DNA from: an uncultured Pedobacter sp.
GTDB lineage: Bacteria; Bacteroidota; Bacteroidia; Sphingobacteriales; Sphingobacteriaceae
Length of the DNA: 10,395 bases
Direction: 5' to 3'
Assembly (NCBI RefSeq): GCF_946479715.1
Contig: NZ_CAMLHF010000196.1
Coordinates: 1-10,395 of the forward strand
Part shown: piece after piece, positions 1 to 6,612 of the stretch
Layout of the letters: each line of letters opens with the position of its first letter
Numbering within the stretch: the first letter of the stretch is position 1
Made by a program: the position numbers and the translations under genes
The notes under the pieces: model-generated
Told to the model about the DNA's origin: nothing
Database searches by the model: none
The model's input: the letters and a program-made list of their open reading frames with translations, nothing else

Positions 1-246
1 GCCTTCCCATGGAAACCGGGAGTGGAACCTGCTGATAAAGTAATTGCATTGAATAAATGGATTAAAGCTTATGCTGAAAAAAATGAGTTCATTTATGTAG
101 ATTATTTCTCTGCGATGAAAGATGAAAGAAATGGCTTGCCGAAAAGCTTAGCTGAAGATGGTATTCATCCTAATAAAGCTGGTTACGCAATTATGGAGCC
201 GCTTGTTGAGCAAGCTATTGCAAAAGCGCTAAAGCAAAAGAAATAA
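1..246 (+). CDS. SGNH/GDSL-type hydrolase, C-terminal 81 residues (5' partial)
   Basis: The frame is open from the first base of the window, so the true start lies upstream. The ATG-less first codons read AFPWKPG, and a start inside the window would cut the domain. The 81 visible residues match the C-terminal end of SGNH/GDSL esterases. An FPWKPG loop is followed by a helix, then FIYVDYFSAM, then the block V catalytic pair Asp53 and His56 in DGIHPN (bases 157-168), and a closing helix. In this family the Asp and His complete the triad with an N-terminal Ser that is not visible here. Members are esterases acting on acetylated sugars, lipids or other acyl esters, so the substrate is unknown. 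The Lys-rich end (KALKQKK) is followed by a shared hairpin terminator. Family call is fairly sure; substrate is not. Confidence 0.8.
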   Translation, partial: AFPWKPGVEPADKVIALNKWIKAYAEKNEFIYVDYFSAMKDERNGLPKSLAEDGIHPNKAGYAIMEPLVEQAIAKALKQKK

Positions 247-270
247 AGCATTGCTGATGATTCTTTCTGT

Positions 271-312
271 ACTAAAAAGGGTGTATCATGATTATGATAC
301 ACCCTTTTTAGT
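271..312. terminator. Bidirectional hairpin terminator between convergent genes
   Basis: A perfect 19-bp inverted repeat (arms 271-289 and 294-312) encloses a 4-base loop, GATT. The outer part of each arm is A-rich on the left and T-rich on the right, so either strand ends its stem in a run of U. It lies between the stop of the hydrolase gene (246) and the stop of the opposing purM (332), where it can end transcription from both sides. Confidence 0.92.
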
Positions 313-331
313 CTATTACTTAGCTTACGTG

Positions 332-1513
332 TTAGTTGTAAACAAACTCACCGTTCTCTGAAACAATTGTTACTTGTTTCTGTGCCGAAGCCTCAACGCG
401 ACCAATAATTTGGGCATCAATATTAAAGCTTTTAGAGATGGCAATGATATCTTCAGCTATTTCAGCCGGAACATATAATTCCATACGATGGCCCATATTA
501 AATACCTTATACATTTCTTTCCAATCTGTACCAGACTGCTCCTGTATTAAACGGAACAGTGGAGGAATCGGGAATAAATTATCTTTTATAATGTGAACAT
601 CGTTATTAACAAAGTGAAGCACTTTAGTTTGAGCGCCACCGCTGCAATGAACGATACCATGAATTTGAGACCTGTGGCTTTCTAATACCTTTTTTATGAC
701 AGGAGCATAAGTGCGTGTAGGTGATAATACCAGTTTGCCGGCAGTTACTTCTGTTTGCTCATCAATTTTAACCGGATCGGTTAATTTCTTTCCACCGGAA
801 AATACCAGATCAAAAGGAACAGCAGGATCAAAGCTTTCAGGGTAGCTGTTTGCTACAGATTTATCGAATACATCATGACGGGCAGAAGTAAGTCCGTTAG
901 ATCCCATACCACCATTATATTCTGTTTCATAGCTGGCTTGTCCATATGAAGATAGGCCAACGATTACATCACCTGCCTGTATTTTATCATTGCTGATAAT
1001 TTTTTCGCGCTCAATACGACATGTTACTGTTGAATCAACAATGATTGTGCGTACCAGATCACCTACATCAGCGGTTTCACCGCCTGTTGAGTAAATTGAG
1101 ATGCCCTGAGACCTAAGCTCGGCTAAAATCTCTTCAGTGCCATTAATAATGGCAGCAATTACTTCACCAGGGATCAGGTTTTTATTACGGCCTATTGTTG
1201 ATGACAATAAAATATTGTCGGTAGCTCCAACACAGATCAAATCATCAATATTCATAATGATTGCATCCTGAGCAATACCTTTCCAAACAGAAATATCACC
1301 GGTTTCTTTCCAGTAAACATAAGCCAACGAAGATTTTGTACCTGCACCATCAGCATGCATTATATTGCAAAAAGTCTCGTCATTACCTAAAATATCAGGG
1401 ATGATCTTACAGAAAGCCTGCGGAAAAATACCTTTATCTATGTTTTTGATGGCTTGGTGCACATCTTCTTTCGAGGCAGAAACGCCACGCTGGTTGTACC
1501 TGTTATCACTCAT
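332..1513 (-). CDS. purM: Phosphoribosylformylglycinamidine cyclo-ligase (AIR synthase), Bacteroidota-type PurM
   Basis: PurM converts formylglycinamidine ribonucleotide and ATP to aminoimidazole ribonucleotide, ADP and phosphate, the fifth step of purine synthesis, in the cytoplasm. The protein has 393 residues, about 45 more than the roughly 345 of E. coli PurM. Family motifs are present in divergent form: HADGAGTKS (53-61, DGxGTK phosphate-binding region), MNIDDLICVGA (87-97), STGGETADVGD (142-152, the GGETA motif), MGSNGLTSAR (203-212), HCSGGAQ (289-295, replacing the usual ITGGG) and VFNMGHRMELYV (337-348, matching the FNMGxGM motif). It ends in IIGRV (369-373) plus a short tail. The motif drift and length fit the PurM form I know from Bacteroidota genomes. 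The ATG at 1511-1513 is chosen because the N-terminus SDNRYNQRGVSASKEDV resembles that form and a promoter box sits just upstream. Confidence 0.9.
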   Translation of the reverse strand: MSDNRYNQRGVSASKEDVHQAIKNIDKGIFPQAFCKIIPDILGNDETFCNIMHADGAGTKSSLAYVYWKETGDISVWKGIAQDAIIMNIDDLICVGATDNILLSSTIGRNKNLIPGEVIAAIINGTEEILAELRSQGISIYSTGGETADVGDLVRTIIVDSTVTCRIEREKIISNDKIQAGDVIVGLSSYGQASYETEYNGGMGSNGLTSARHDVFDKSVANSYPESFDPAVPFDLVFSGGKKLTDPVKIDEQTEVTAGKLVLSPTRTYAPVIKKVLESHRSQIHGIVHCSGGAQTKVLHFVNNDVHIIKDNLFPIPPLFRLIQEQSGTDWKEMYKVFNMGHRMELYVPAEIAEDIIAISKSFNIDAQIIGRVEASAQKQVTIVSENGEFVYN

Positions 1514-1553
1514 GTTGTTGCAAAGATAGGGAAACCCCTTAATGTTAAAACTT
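1514..1553 (-). promoter_or_regulatory. Bacteroidota-type promoter of purM with very short leader
   Basis: On the minus strand TATCTTTG (plus positions 1521-1528) matches the Bacteroidota -7 box TAnnTTTG exactly and is followed by CA. It stands only 7 bases from the purM ATG, so a start site about 5-8 bases downstream would give a nearly leaderless mRNA. The -33 box is weak: only a T run near 1547-1550 falls at the expected distance. Confidence 0.55.
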
Positions 1554-1582
1554 TAATGTAGAAAAAAAACATACTAACTAAT

Positions 1583-1618
1583 AAAAAAATAACCCCCACT
1601 AATTAAAGCAGAGGTTAT
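1583..1618 (-). terminator. Intrinsic terminator downstream of glnN
   Basis: On the minus strand an 11-pair stem (1618-1608 with 1599-1589, three of the pairs G-U) closes an 8-base loop and is followed directly by six T residues (1588-1583). It lies 36 bases past the glnN stop and upstream of the purM promoter, which argues that glnN and purM are separate transcription units. Confidence 0.82.
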
Positions 1619-1653
1619 AAAACTAAAAAATAGTTGGTTATTAGGAGTTTGGT

Positions 1654-3840
1654 TTATTTTATAAACAATAATTCCCTGAACTTAGGTAGAGGCCATACGC
1701 TGTCATCTACAATTTGTTCTAATTTATCTGTATGGTAACGAATAGTATCGAAGTAAGATTTTACTTTCTCATCATAGCTGATCGCTTTCTCACGTGAATC
1801 TTCAATTGCATTTACTTTTTTACGTTGCTCAAGCATTGCGTCAATGCTGGTTTTAACGATATTTAAGTGCTCAGATACTTTGTTTATGATAGAAAGTGGA
1901 GTTGCTAATGCATCACCTGATAAGCCAAGTTCTTTTAATCCTTTAGCATTTTCGATTAATGAATTTTGGTAAGCAATAGCAGCAGGAATGATCATACTGT
2001 TTGTTACTTCACCCATTACTCTAGCTTCGATTTGAAGTTTTTTGTAATAGCTTTCTAACAAGATCTCATGACGGGCATGTAACTCACGCTCATTAAAGAT
2101 GTTGAGTTTAGTAAATAACTCAGTGGATTTTTCACTCACGTAAGCATCTAAAGCAACTGGAGTAGTTTTGATGTTTGATAAACCGCGTTTAGCAGCTTCT
2201 TCAGCCCACTCGTCGCTGTAACCATTTCCTTCAAAACGGATATCTTTAGATTCTTTGATGTATTTTTTAAGAATAGTTAACAATGCGACATCTTTTTTCT
2301 CGCCTTTTTTGATCAGTTTATCAACTTCAGTTTTGAATTTGATCAATTGATCAGCTACAATTGTGTTTAACACAGTCATAGGAGCAGAAGAGTTAGCAGA
2401 AGAACCTACAGCTCTTAACTCAAATTTATTACCTGTAAAGGCAAAAGGAGAAGTACGGTTACGGTCAGTATTGTCTAACAAGATCTGAGGGATCTTAGGG
2501 ATACCTAACCATAATGAATCTTCATTTTTAACTTTTTTAATGATGCTTCTTGATGATTCGATCTCGTCTAATACCTCAGCTAATTGAGAACCAAGGAAGA
2601 TAGAGATGATTGCAGGAGGAGCTTCGTTAGCACCTAAACGGTGATCGTTGCTTACTGAAGCAATACTTGCTCTCAATAAATCAGCATGCTCATGAACAGC
2701 TTTGATAGTATTAACAAAGAATGTTAAGAACATCAAGTTGTTTTTTGGAGTTTTTCCTGGAGATAACAGGTTTTTGCCAGTGTCAGTAATTAATGACCAG
2801 TTGTTGTGTTTACCTGATCCATTGATACCGGCATATGGTTTTTCATGTAAAAGAACTTTAAAGTTATGTCTTAAAGCAACTTTTTCCATTAAGTCCATTA
2901 ACAATTGGTTATGATCAATTGCAAGGTTGATTTCTTCATAAATAGGAGCACACTCAAATTGAGAAGGAGCAACCTCATTATGACGGGTTTTCAAAGGAAT
3001 ACCTAATTTTAAAGCTTCATTTTCGAAATCAACCATGTAAGTGAATACACGCTCAGGGATAGATCCGAAATAATGATCTTCTAATTGCTGTCCTTTTGCA
3101 GACATATGACCGAATAAAGTACGGCCAGTTAATGCTAAATCCGGACGAGCATTATATAATGCAAGGTCAACAAGGAAATATTCTTGTTCAATACCTAAAG
3201 ATGCATTTACTTTAGTGATGCTTTTATCGAAATACTGACAAACGTCAACAGCAGCTTTATCCATAGCAGCAAGTGCTTTTAATAAAGGAGCTTTGTAATC
3301 TAATGCTTCACCGGTATAAGAAACAAATACAGTTGGGATACAAAGTGTTTTACCAGCTTTGCTTTCCATAATGAATGCTGGAGAAGAAGGGTCCCATGCA
3401 GTATATCCGCGTGCTTCGAAAGTATTACGGATACCACCATTAGGGAAGCTTGATGCATCTGGTTCTTGTTGAACTAGTGCGCTACCTGCGAAATTCTCAA
3501 TTGCGCCATCGCTGCTAGGCTCAAAAAATGAATCATGTTTCTCAGCTGTAGTACCGGTTAATGGTTGAAACCAGTGGGTATAGTGAGTAGCGCCTTTACC
3601 CATTGCCCAGCTTTTCATAGCCGTTGCGATGTGGTTGGCATCTTCATGATTAATTAGTTCGCCCGATTCAATGGATGCAACTAATTTCTGATAAACCTCT
3701 TTTGACAAGAAATCTTTCATTTTTCTTTTGTCAAAAACATTAACGCCAAAAAAATCAGAAATTTTAGTCGAAGGTGACTTTACCTCTGGTGAAATTCTTG
3801 TCTGCGCTTCTTTTAATGCAATTGTTCTTAAGCTTTTCAT
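1654..3840 (-). CDS. glnN: Glutamine synthetase type III (GlnN)
   Basis: GlnN makes glutamine from glutamate, ammonia and ATP and is the main ammonia-assimilating synthetase type in many Bacteroidota. The 728 residues match the usual length for type III enzymes (about 730), far longer than type I (about 470). Landmarks in order are a type III N-terminal region with MKSWAMGKGATHYTHWF (75-91), GIEQEYFLVD (216-225, metal-binding Glu residues), HNEVAPSQFE (287-296), GINGSGKHNNWS (338-349, glutamate/ATP site), and NDHRLGANEAPPA (398-410, the type III signature). A segment with NRTSPFAFTGNKFELRAVGSSAN follows, then a helical C-terminal region. The reading frame is intact. The ATG at 3838-3840 gives the normal N-terminus; no Shine-Dalgarno is visible, as usual in this phylum. 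Such enzymes form dodecamers and usually respond to nitrogen supply. Confidence 0.97.
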   Translation of the reverse strand: MKSLRTIALKEAQTRISPEVKSPSTKISDFFGVNVFDKRKMKDFLSKEVYQKLVASIESGELINHEDANHIATAMKSWAMGKGATHYTHWFQPLTGTTAEKHDSFFEPSSDGAIENFAGSALVQQEPDASSFPNGGIRNTFEARGYTAWDPSSPAFIMESKAGKTLCIPTVFVSYTGEALDYKAPLLKALAAMDKAAVDVCQYFDKSITKVNASLGIEQEYFLVDLALYNARPDLALTGRTLFGHMSAKGQQLEDHYFGSIPERVFTYMVDFENEALKLGIPLKTRHNEVAPSQFECAPIYEEINLAIDHNQLLMDLMEKVALRHNFKVLLHEKPYAGINGSGKHNNWSLITDTGKNLLSPGKTPKNNLMFLTFFVNTIKAVHEHADLLRASIASVSNDHRLGANEAPPAIISIFLGSQLAEVLDEIESSRSIIKKVKNEDSLWLGIPKIPQILLDNTDRNRTSPFAFTGNKFELRAVGSSANSSAPMTVLNTIVADQLIKFKTEVDKLIKKGEKKDVALLTILKKYIKESKDIRFEGNGYSDEWAEEAAKRGLSNIKTTPVALDAYVSEKSTELFTKLNIFNERELHARHEILLESYYKKLQIEARVMGEVTNSMIIPAAIAYQNSLIENAKGLKELGLSGDALATPLSIINKVSEHLNIVKTSIDAMLEQRKKVNAIEDSREKAISYDEKVKSYFDTIRYHTDKLEQIVDDSVWPLPKFRELLFIK

Positions 3841-3860
3841 TTATTTGTTTAAAATTTTAT

Positions 3861-3868
3861 CAAAAATA
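3861..3868 (-). promoter_or_regulatory. Candidate -7 box for glnN
   Basis: On the minus strand TATTTTTG matches TAnnTTTG, 20 bases before the glnN ATG. The nearest TTTG (plus 3893-3896) is 24 bases away, longer than the usual 19-21, so the -33 assignment is doubtful. The surrounding DNA is very AT-rich and chance matches are possible. Confidence 0.4.
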
Positions 3869-3899
3869 GGATATTTAATTAATAATTTCCATCAAATTG

Positions 3900-3915
3900 T
3901 TTGTAAAAATACAAA
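3900..3915. repeat. Short inverted repeat upstream of glnN, possible operator
   Basis: TTTGTA and TACAAA form perfect 6-bp arms around AAAA. The centre is about 40-45 bases upstream of the candidate glnN -7 box, where an activator could bind. In such AT-rich DNA the match may be chance; the regulator is unknown. Confidence 0.3.
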
Positions 3916-4174
3916 TGTTAGCAAATTTTAACATAAAATTTACGCTTTTTAGATGAAAATCAGTTTTTAAGAAGAAAAATAAGTTAAAGAGGTGGCTTGT
4001 TTGAATGGAAGGTTAAGTCGGCCTCTCGGAGGGTAAATATACTGTTTGTTCATTTATTTTTATATTTTTTGGTATTATTTTTTCGTTTTTGCTGTTTTTT
4101 GCTTGAGAATTTTCTGGTTTTTGTTGTAAAATCAATAAAAATCTATAAAACGGCCATTTTTTATGATTTTTACT

Positions 4175-4193
4175 AGAGAAAACATTTTTCTCT
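4175..4193. repeat. Perfect 8-bp inverted repeat, hairpin-forming
   Basis: AGAGAAAA and TTTTCTCT are perfect arms around the 3-base loop CAT. It lies 95 bases before the TonB-family start, with no gene upstream on the plus strand that it would terminate. It could be an operator or a leader hairpin; the role is unknown. Confidence 0.4.
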
Positions 4194-4249
4194 GTTTTGA
4201 TGAAAAAACATCGTGATTTAAGTTTTTTTTAAAGTGTTATGGAATATAT

Positions 4250-4264
4250 GGATGTTTTACATCC
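4250..4264. repeat. Leader inverted repeat GGATGT-TTT-ACATCC
   Basis: Perfect 6-bp arms enclose TTT, ending 24 bases before the ATG of the TonB-family gene. A related GATG-N6-CATC pair lies at 4199-4212, about 51 bases upstream centre to centre. It may be a transcription-factor site or a hairpin in the mRNA leader. Confidence 0.35.
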
Positions 4265-4288
4265 TGTTTAAAACTAATACTTAAAATT

Positions 4289-5149
4289 ATGTTTAACATC
4301 TCATCCAATTTACACAAGGCAGAGTGGCTCGACCTTGTATTTAGAAACAGAAATAAAAACTATGGTGCTTATACACTAAGATCTCAATCATCGGGCACTA
4401 CAGCACGCGCTTTATTTATTGCTGCTCCGCTTTTTGTTCTATTTTTTGCCGGCCCAATGATTTATAAACATTTTATTAGTAAAGATGCTGATGCACTCAT
4501 CGAACCTTTAAAACCTGATAGTGTTATTGATATAAACATAGCAGATCGTCCTATGGAGAAACCAAAAGCTCCGGAAAAAACAGAATTACCCAAAACGGAG
4601 CCAATAAAAGAAAAAATTAAAACTGTAAAGCCCGTTTCGAATCCAATTGTTGTGGATAGGCCATTGATTACCGATCCACCAACTTTAGAACAAGTAGATC
4701 ATGCTGCAGTTGGGCCTGTTACACAGTCGGGAGTAGAGACCTCACTCGGCTCTGTTCCTGTAGAGGGTACTGGTAATGGGATAGCTACAGGTAATGGTGT
4801 AGGAAATGGCGAGAAAGAAGATACAGGGATTCATGAAATAGGAGACATACAAGCCTACCCTGAATTTGAAGGGGGAATGAAAGCCTGGGCTAAATTTATA
4901 CAAAGGAATTTAAGATACCCGAATGCGGCGCAGGAAGTTGATGCACAGGGTAAGGTTTTTATCAGCTTTGTAATAGAGAAAGACGGTTCTGTATCAAACG
5001 TTACTGTTTTAAAAGGCATAGGATATGGATGTGATGAAGAAGCGGTAAGGGTAATTAGTAAGTCGCCAAAATGGAAACCAGGCCGACAAAATGATCAAAA
5101 CGTTAGAGTTAGGTATAATATGCCGCTTTCGTTTACCATAAATAGATAA
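4289..5149 (+). CDS. Energy transducer TonB family protein
   Basis: TonB-type proteins sit in the inner membrane with ExbB/ExbD and pass proton-motive energy to TonB-dependent outer-membrane receptors. The 286-residue protein has a short cytoplasmic N-terminus with the Bacteroidota-type motif WLDLVFRNRNKNYGAYTLR (13-31). One membrane helix follows (about 40-58). A periplasmic spacer is rich in Pro, Lys and Glu (about 89-130), then Gly/Asn-rich (about 153-174). The C-terminal TonB domain (about 190-286) has YPEFEGGMKAW, LRYPNAAQE, GKVFISFVIEKDGSV, the DEEAVRVI helix and WKPGRQNDQNVRVRYNMPLSF. The ATG at 4289 gives the conserved N-terminus. No exbB, exbD or receptor gene is adjacent, and a strong terminator follows, so it seems to be a single-gene unit. 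Bacteroidota carry many such paralogues, so its receptor partner cannot be named. Confidence 0.9.
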   Translation: MFNISSNLHKAEWLDLVFRNRNKNYGAYTLRSQSSGTTARALFIAAPLFVLFFAGPMIYKHFISKDADALIEPLKPDSVIDINIADRPMEKPKAPEKTELPKTEPIKEKIKTVKPVSNPIVVDRPLITDPPTLEQVDHAAVGPVTQSGVETSLGSVPVEGTGNGIATGNGVGNGEKEDTGIHEIGDIQAYPEFEGGMKAWAKFIQRNLRYPNAAQEVDAQGKVFISFVIEKDGSVSNVTVLKGIGYGCDEEAVRVISKSPKWKPGRQNDQNVRVRYNMPLSFTINR

Positions 5150-5192
5150 TTTTAAAAATATTCGGTGCGCTCTCAGTGTAAAGGATAGGGTT

Positions 5193-5227
5193 GAGGGGGT
5201 GTAATTAAGTTTACGTCCCCTTTTTTT
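5193..5227 (+). terminator. Intrinsic terminator after the TonB-family gene
   Basis: A 10-pair stem (5195-5204 with 5211-5220, two of the pairs G-U wobbles, GGGG against CCCC at its base) has a 6-base loop and runs straight into seven T residues (5221-5227). It lies about 45 bases past the stop at 5149 and separates this gene from the thioesterase gene. Confidence 0.88.
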
Positions 5228-5258
5228 GGTGCTATTTTATGATAAAAAACTAAATTGC
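5225..5258 (+). promoter_or_regulatory. Weak candidate promoter of the thioesterase gene
   Basis: TTTG at 5225-5228, overlapping the T tract of the preceding terminator, is followed after 22 bases by TAAATTGC (5251-5258). This is one T short of the Bacteroidota -7 box TAnnTTTG. It lies 18 bases before the ATG. Both elements are imperfect, so this is tentative; the terminator upstream implies that some promoter must lie here. Confidence 0.3.
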
Positions 5259-5276
5259 ATATAAAAAGACCCATTT

Positions 5277-5834
5277 ATGCTAGATTTTAAACCAGTAGAA
5301 TACTCTCAAACCACACTTACTGAACTTATGATTCCTTCTTATTCCAATTTTGGAGGAAAAATACATGGCGGAATTATTTTAAGTTTAATGGATAAAGTTG
5401 CTTATGTATGCGCGGCAAAGCATTCTGATGGCTATTGTATAACTGCTTCGATTGACGTTGTCGATTTTTTGGCACCAGTTGAAGTGGGAGAACTGGTTTC
5501 TTTAATGGCATCAGTAAATTATGTTGGTAACACTTCCATGATAATAGGAATAAAGGTTGTTTCAGAAAATTTGAAAACGCACACAATTAAGCATACCAAT
5601 ACCAGCTATTTTACAATGGTAGCCATAGGAGATAATCATAAACCTAAACAAGTACCAGGATTGATATTGAAAAGTGAAGAAGATGTTAGACGATTTGCAC
5701 AAGGATTGAACAGAAAAAATCTTAAAACGGAATATAAAAGGAATGAGGCCAGCCTAAAAGAAAACTATAATAATGAGAATTGTTTAATTACGCTTAAAAA
5801 TGAAAGGTGTAAAGTGGCTGTTGCGACCGATTAA
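5277..5834 (+). CDS. Acyl-CoA thioesterase, hotdog fold (YciA/ACOT-like)
   Basis: Enzymes of this family hydrolyse acyl-CoA to free acid and CoA in the cytoplasm. The 185-residue protein shows a single hotdog domain (about 5-130). SNFGGKIHGGIILSLMDKVAY (23-43) is the usual Asn, Gly-Gly-containing helix entry and catalytic Asp39 pattern. ITASIDVVDFLAPVEVGELV (55-74) follows, then a strand with NTSMIIGIKVVSEN (85-98) and SYFTMVAIG (110-118). Residues from about 135 on form a charged, Lys/Asn/Glu-rich tail without a recognised domain, including two Cys late in the tail. The ATG at 5277 follows the terminator and putative promoter and starts just before the first strand, so no upstream start is needed. 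Chain-length preference and physiological role cannot be told; neighbours on either side are unrelated and separated by terminators. Confidence 0.88.
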   Translation: MLDFKPVEYSQTTLTELMIPSYSNFGGKIHGGIILSLMDKVAYVCAAKHSDGYCITASIDVVDFLAPVEVGELVSLMASVNYVGNTSMIIGIKVVSENLKTHTIKHTNTSYFTMVAIGDNHKPKQVPGLILKSEEDVRRFAQGLNRKNLKTEYKRNEASLKENYNNENCLITLKNERCKVAVATD

Positions 5835-5837
5835 ATA

Positions 5838-5875
5838 AATACACCGTTAGATCTTTATCATACTAACGGTGTATT
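5838..5875. terminator. Bidirectional hairpin between thioesterase gene and the SusD/DUF1080 operon
   Basis: Perfect 13-bp arms (5838-5850 and 5863-5875) enclose a 12-base loop. The hairpin starts 3 bases past the thioesterase stop and lies 17 bases past the stop of the opposing DUF1080 gene. Neither side has a long T run beyond the stem, so it may act as a terminator or as an mRNA 3'-end stabiliser for both units. Confidence 0.75.
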
Positions 5876-5892
5876 CGTGTTAAATTCTGTGC

Positions 5893-6600
5893 CTAGATAC
5901 TTTTGATCTTTATACTACGAAAAGCAATAGGCGAACCTTCATTTTGTAAAAGAATATGTCCCTTTTTCGATTTTCCGAAATTTTTAAGGGACTTATATTT
6001 ACTTTTCTCTATTAATGATTTAAAAGATTCGGTGCTCCTGTCATAGTCCACAACTTTGCGCCCATTTAACCAATGCTGAATATGGTTGTTATTTACAACG
6101 ATCCTGGCGGTGTTCCAGTGTTGAAGTGATACAGGCGGTTTCTTATCAGCTGATATCAGATCATATAATGATGCCAGCGAGCGAAGTTCACCGCGCTCTG
6201 GATATTTAAAGTTCACTTCATCTAATATTTGATATTCAAGTCCCAAGAAAGTACCTTTTTGTGCTTCGTAATCATTTGTTACAAGATATTTAACCCCACT
6301 GTTTGTCTCCTCAGAAATTTTAAATTCAAAGGAAAGCTCAAAGTTGTCGAATTGGTTATTGGTTATAATATCCATTTGCTTGCCGTTTTCTGGTTTTACA
6401 GCAAGCAGCTCTCCGTTTTTAATTTCCCATCCTCCGTCAGCTATCTTTTTCCATCCGTTAAATGTTTTCCCATCAAAAAGTAAACTCCATCCTGATGCTT
6501 TCTCTTGTTTGGTTAAGGTATTAGGAGATTGAGCAAAGGCGCCAAAAATGCATATTCCCTGCAGTAATATAATATTGAAGCATAACCTGTATATATTCAT
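5893..6600 (-). CDS. Secreted DUF1080 / PF06439 protein (3-keto-disaccharide hydrolase family), copy A
   Basis: A 235-residue protein with a Sec signal peptide (hydrophobic about 6-20, likely cut after AFA at 23). It is a single PF06439 domain with a concanavalin-like beta-sandwich fold. Landmarks are GWSLLFDGKTFNGWKK (37-52), GGWEIKNGELLA (56-67), DIITNNQFDNFELSFEFKI (77-95), NSGVKYLV (100-107), FLGLEYQILDE (118-128), ASLYDLI (143-149), HWNTARIVVNNNHIQHWLNG (161-180) and GHILLQNEGSPIAFRSIKIK (214-233). Some members of the family cleave 3-keto-glycosides made by sugar dehydrogenases; others are untested. It starts 12 bases after the oxidoreductase stop, so the two are surely cotranscribed, and it is the last gene of the operon. 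Near its C-terminus the sequence reads LLQNEG where copy B has LLQDHG, so the two copies may differ in activity or substrate. Family sure; reaction inferred. Confidence 0.87.
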   Translation of the reverse strand: MNIYRLCFNIILLQGICIFGAFAQSPNTLTKQEKASGWSLLFDGKTFNGWKKIADGGWEIKNGELLAVKPENGKQMDIITNNQFDNFELSFEFKISEETNSGVKYLVTNDYEAQKGTFLGLEYQILDEVNFKYPERGELRSLASLYDLISADKKPPVSLQHWNTARIVVNNNHIQHWLNGRKVVDYDRSTESFKSLIEKSKYKSLKNFGKSKKGHILLQNEGSPIAFRSIKIKSI

Positions 6601-6612
6601 AAAGATTGATTT

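Larger units (their letters stand above)
3841..4288. other. AT-rich divergent intergenic region of 448 bases
   Basis: This gap lies between the divergent glnN and TonB-family genes. I find no ORF longer than about 20 codons in its central part on either strand and no recognisable RNA. It is dominated by A and T runs. It holds the candidate glnN promoter (3861-3868), an inverted repeat (3900-3915), a small GC-rich spot CCTCTCGGAGG (4022-4032) and three inverted repeats on the TonB-gene side (4175-4193, 4199-4212 and 4250-4264). No convincing TAnnTTTG box was found for the plus-strand gene. Confidence 0.6.

Noticed and set aside
22..246. A complete 74-residue protein starting at an internal codon at position 22
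   Set aside because: The codon at 22 is GTG inside a conserved region (FPWKPGVEPA); the frame is open to the window edge, so this is a 5'-truncated gene.
3728..3931. 67-codon plus-strand frame running out of the glnN 5' end
   Set aside because: Its first half is antisense to the glnN start and its second half is AT-rich promoter DNA. No family features.
5374..5586. 70-codon minus-strand frame inside the thioesterase gene
   Set aside because: It is antisense to conserved hotdog-domain codons and has no features of its own.
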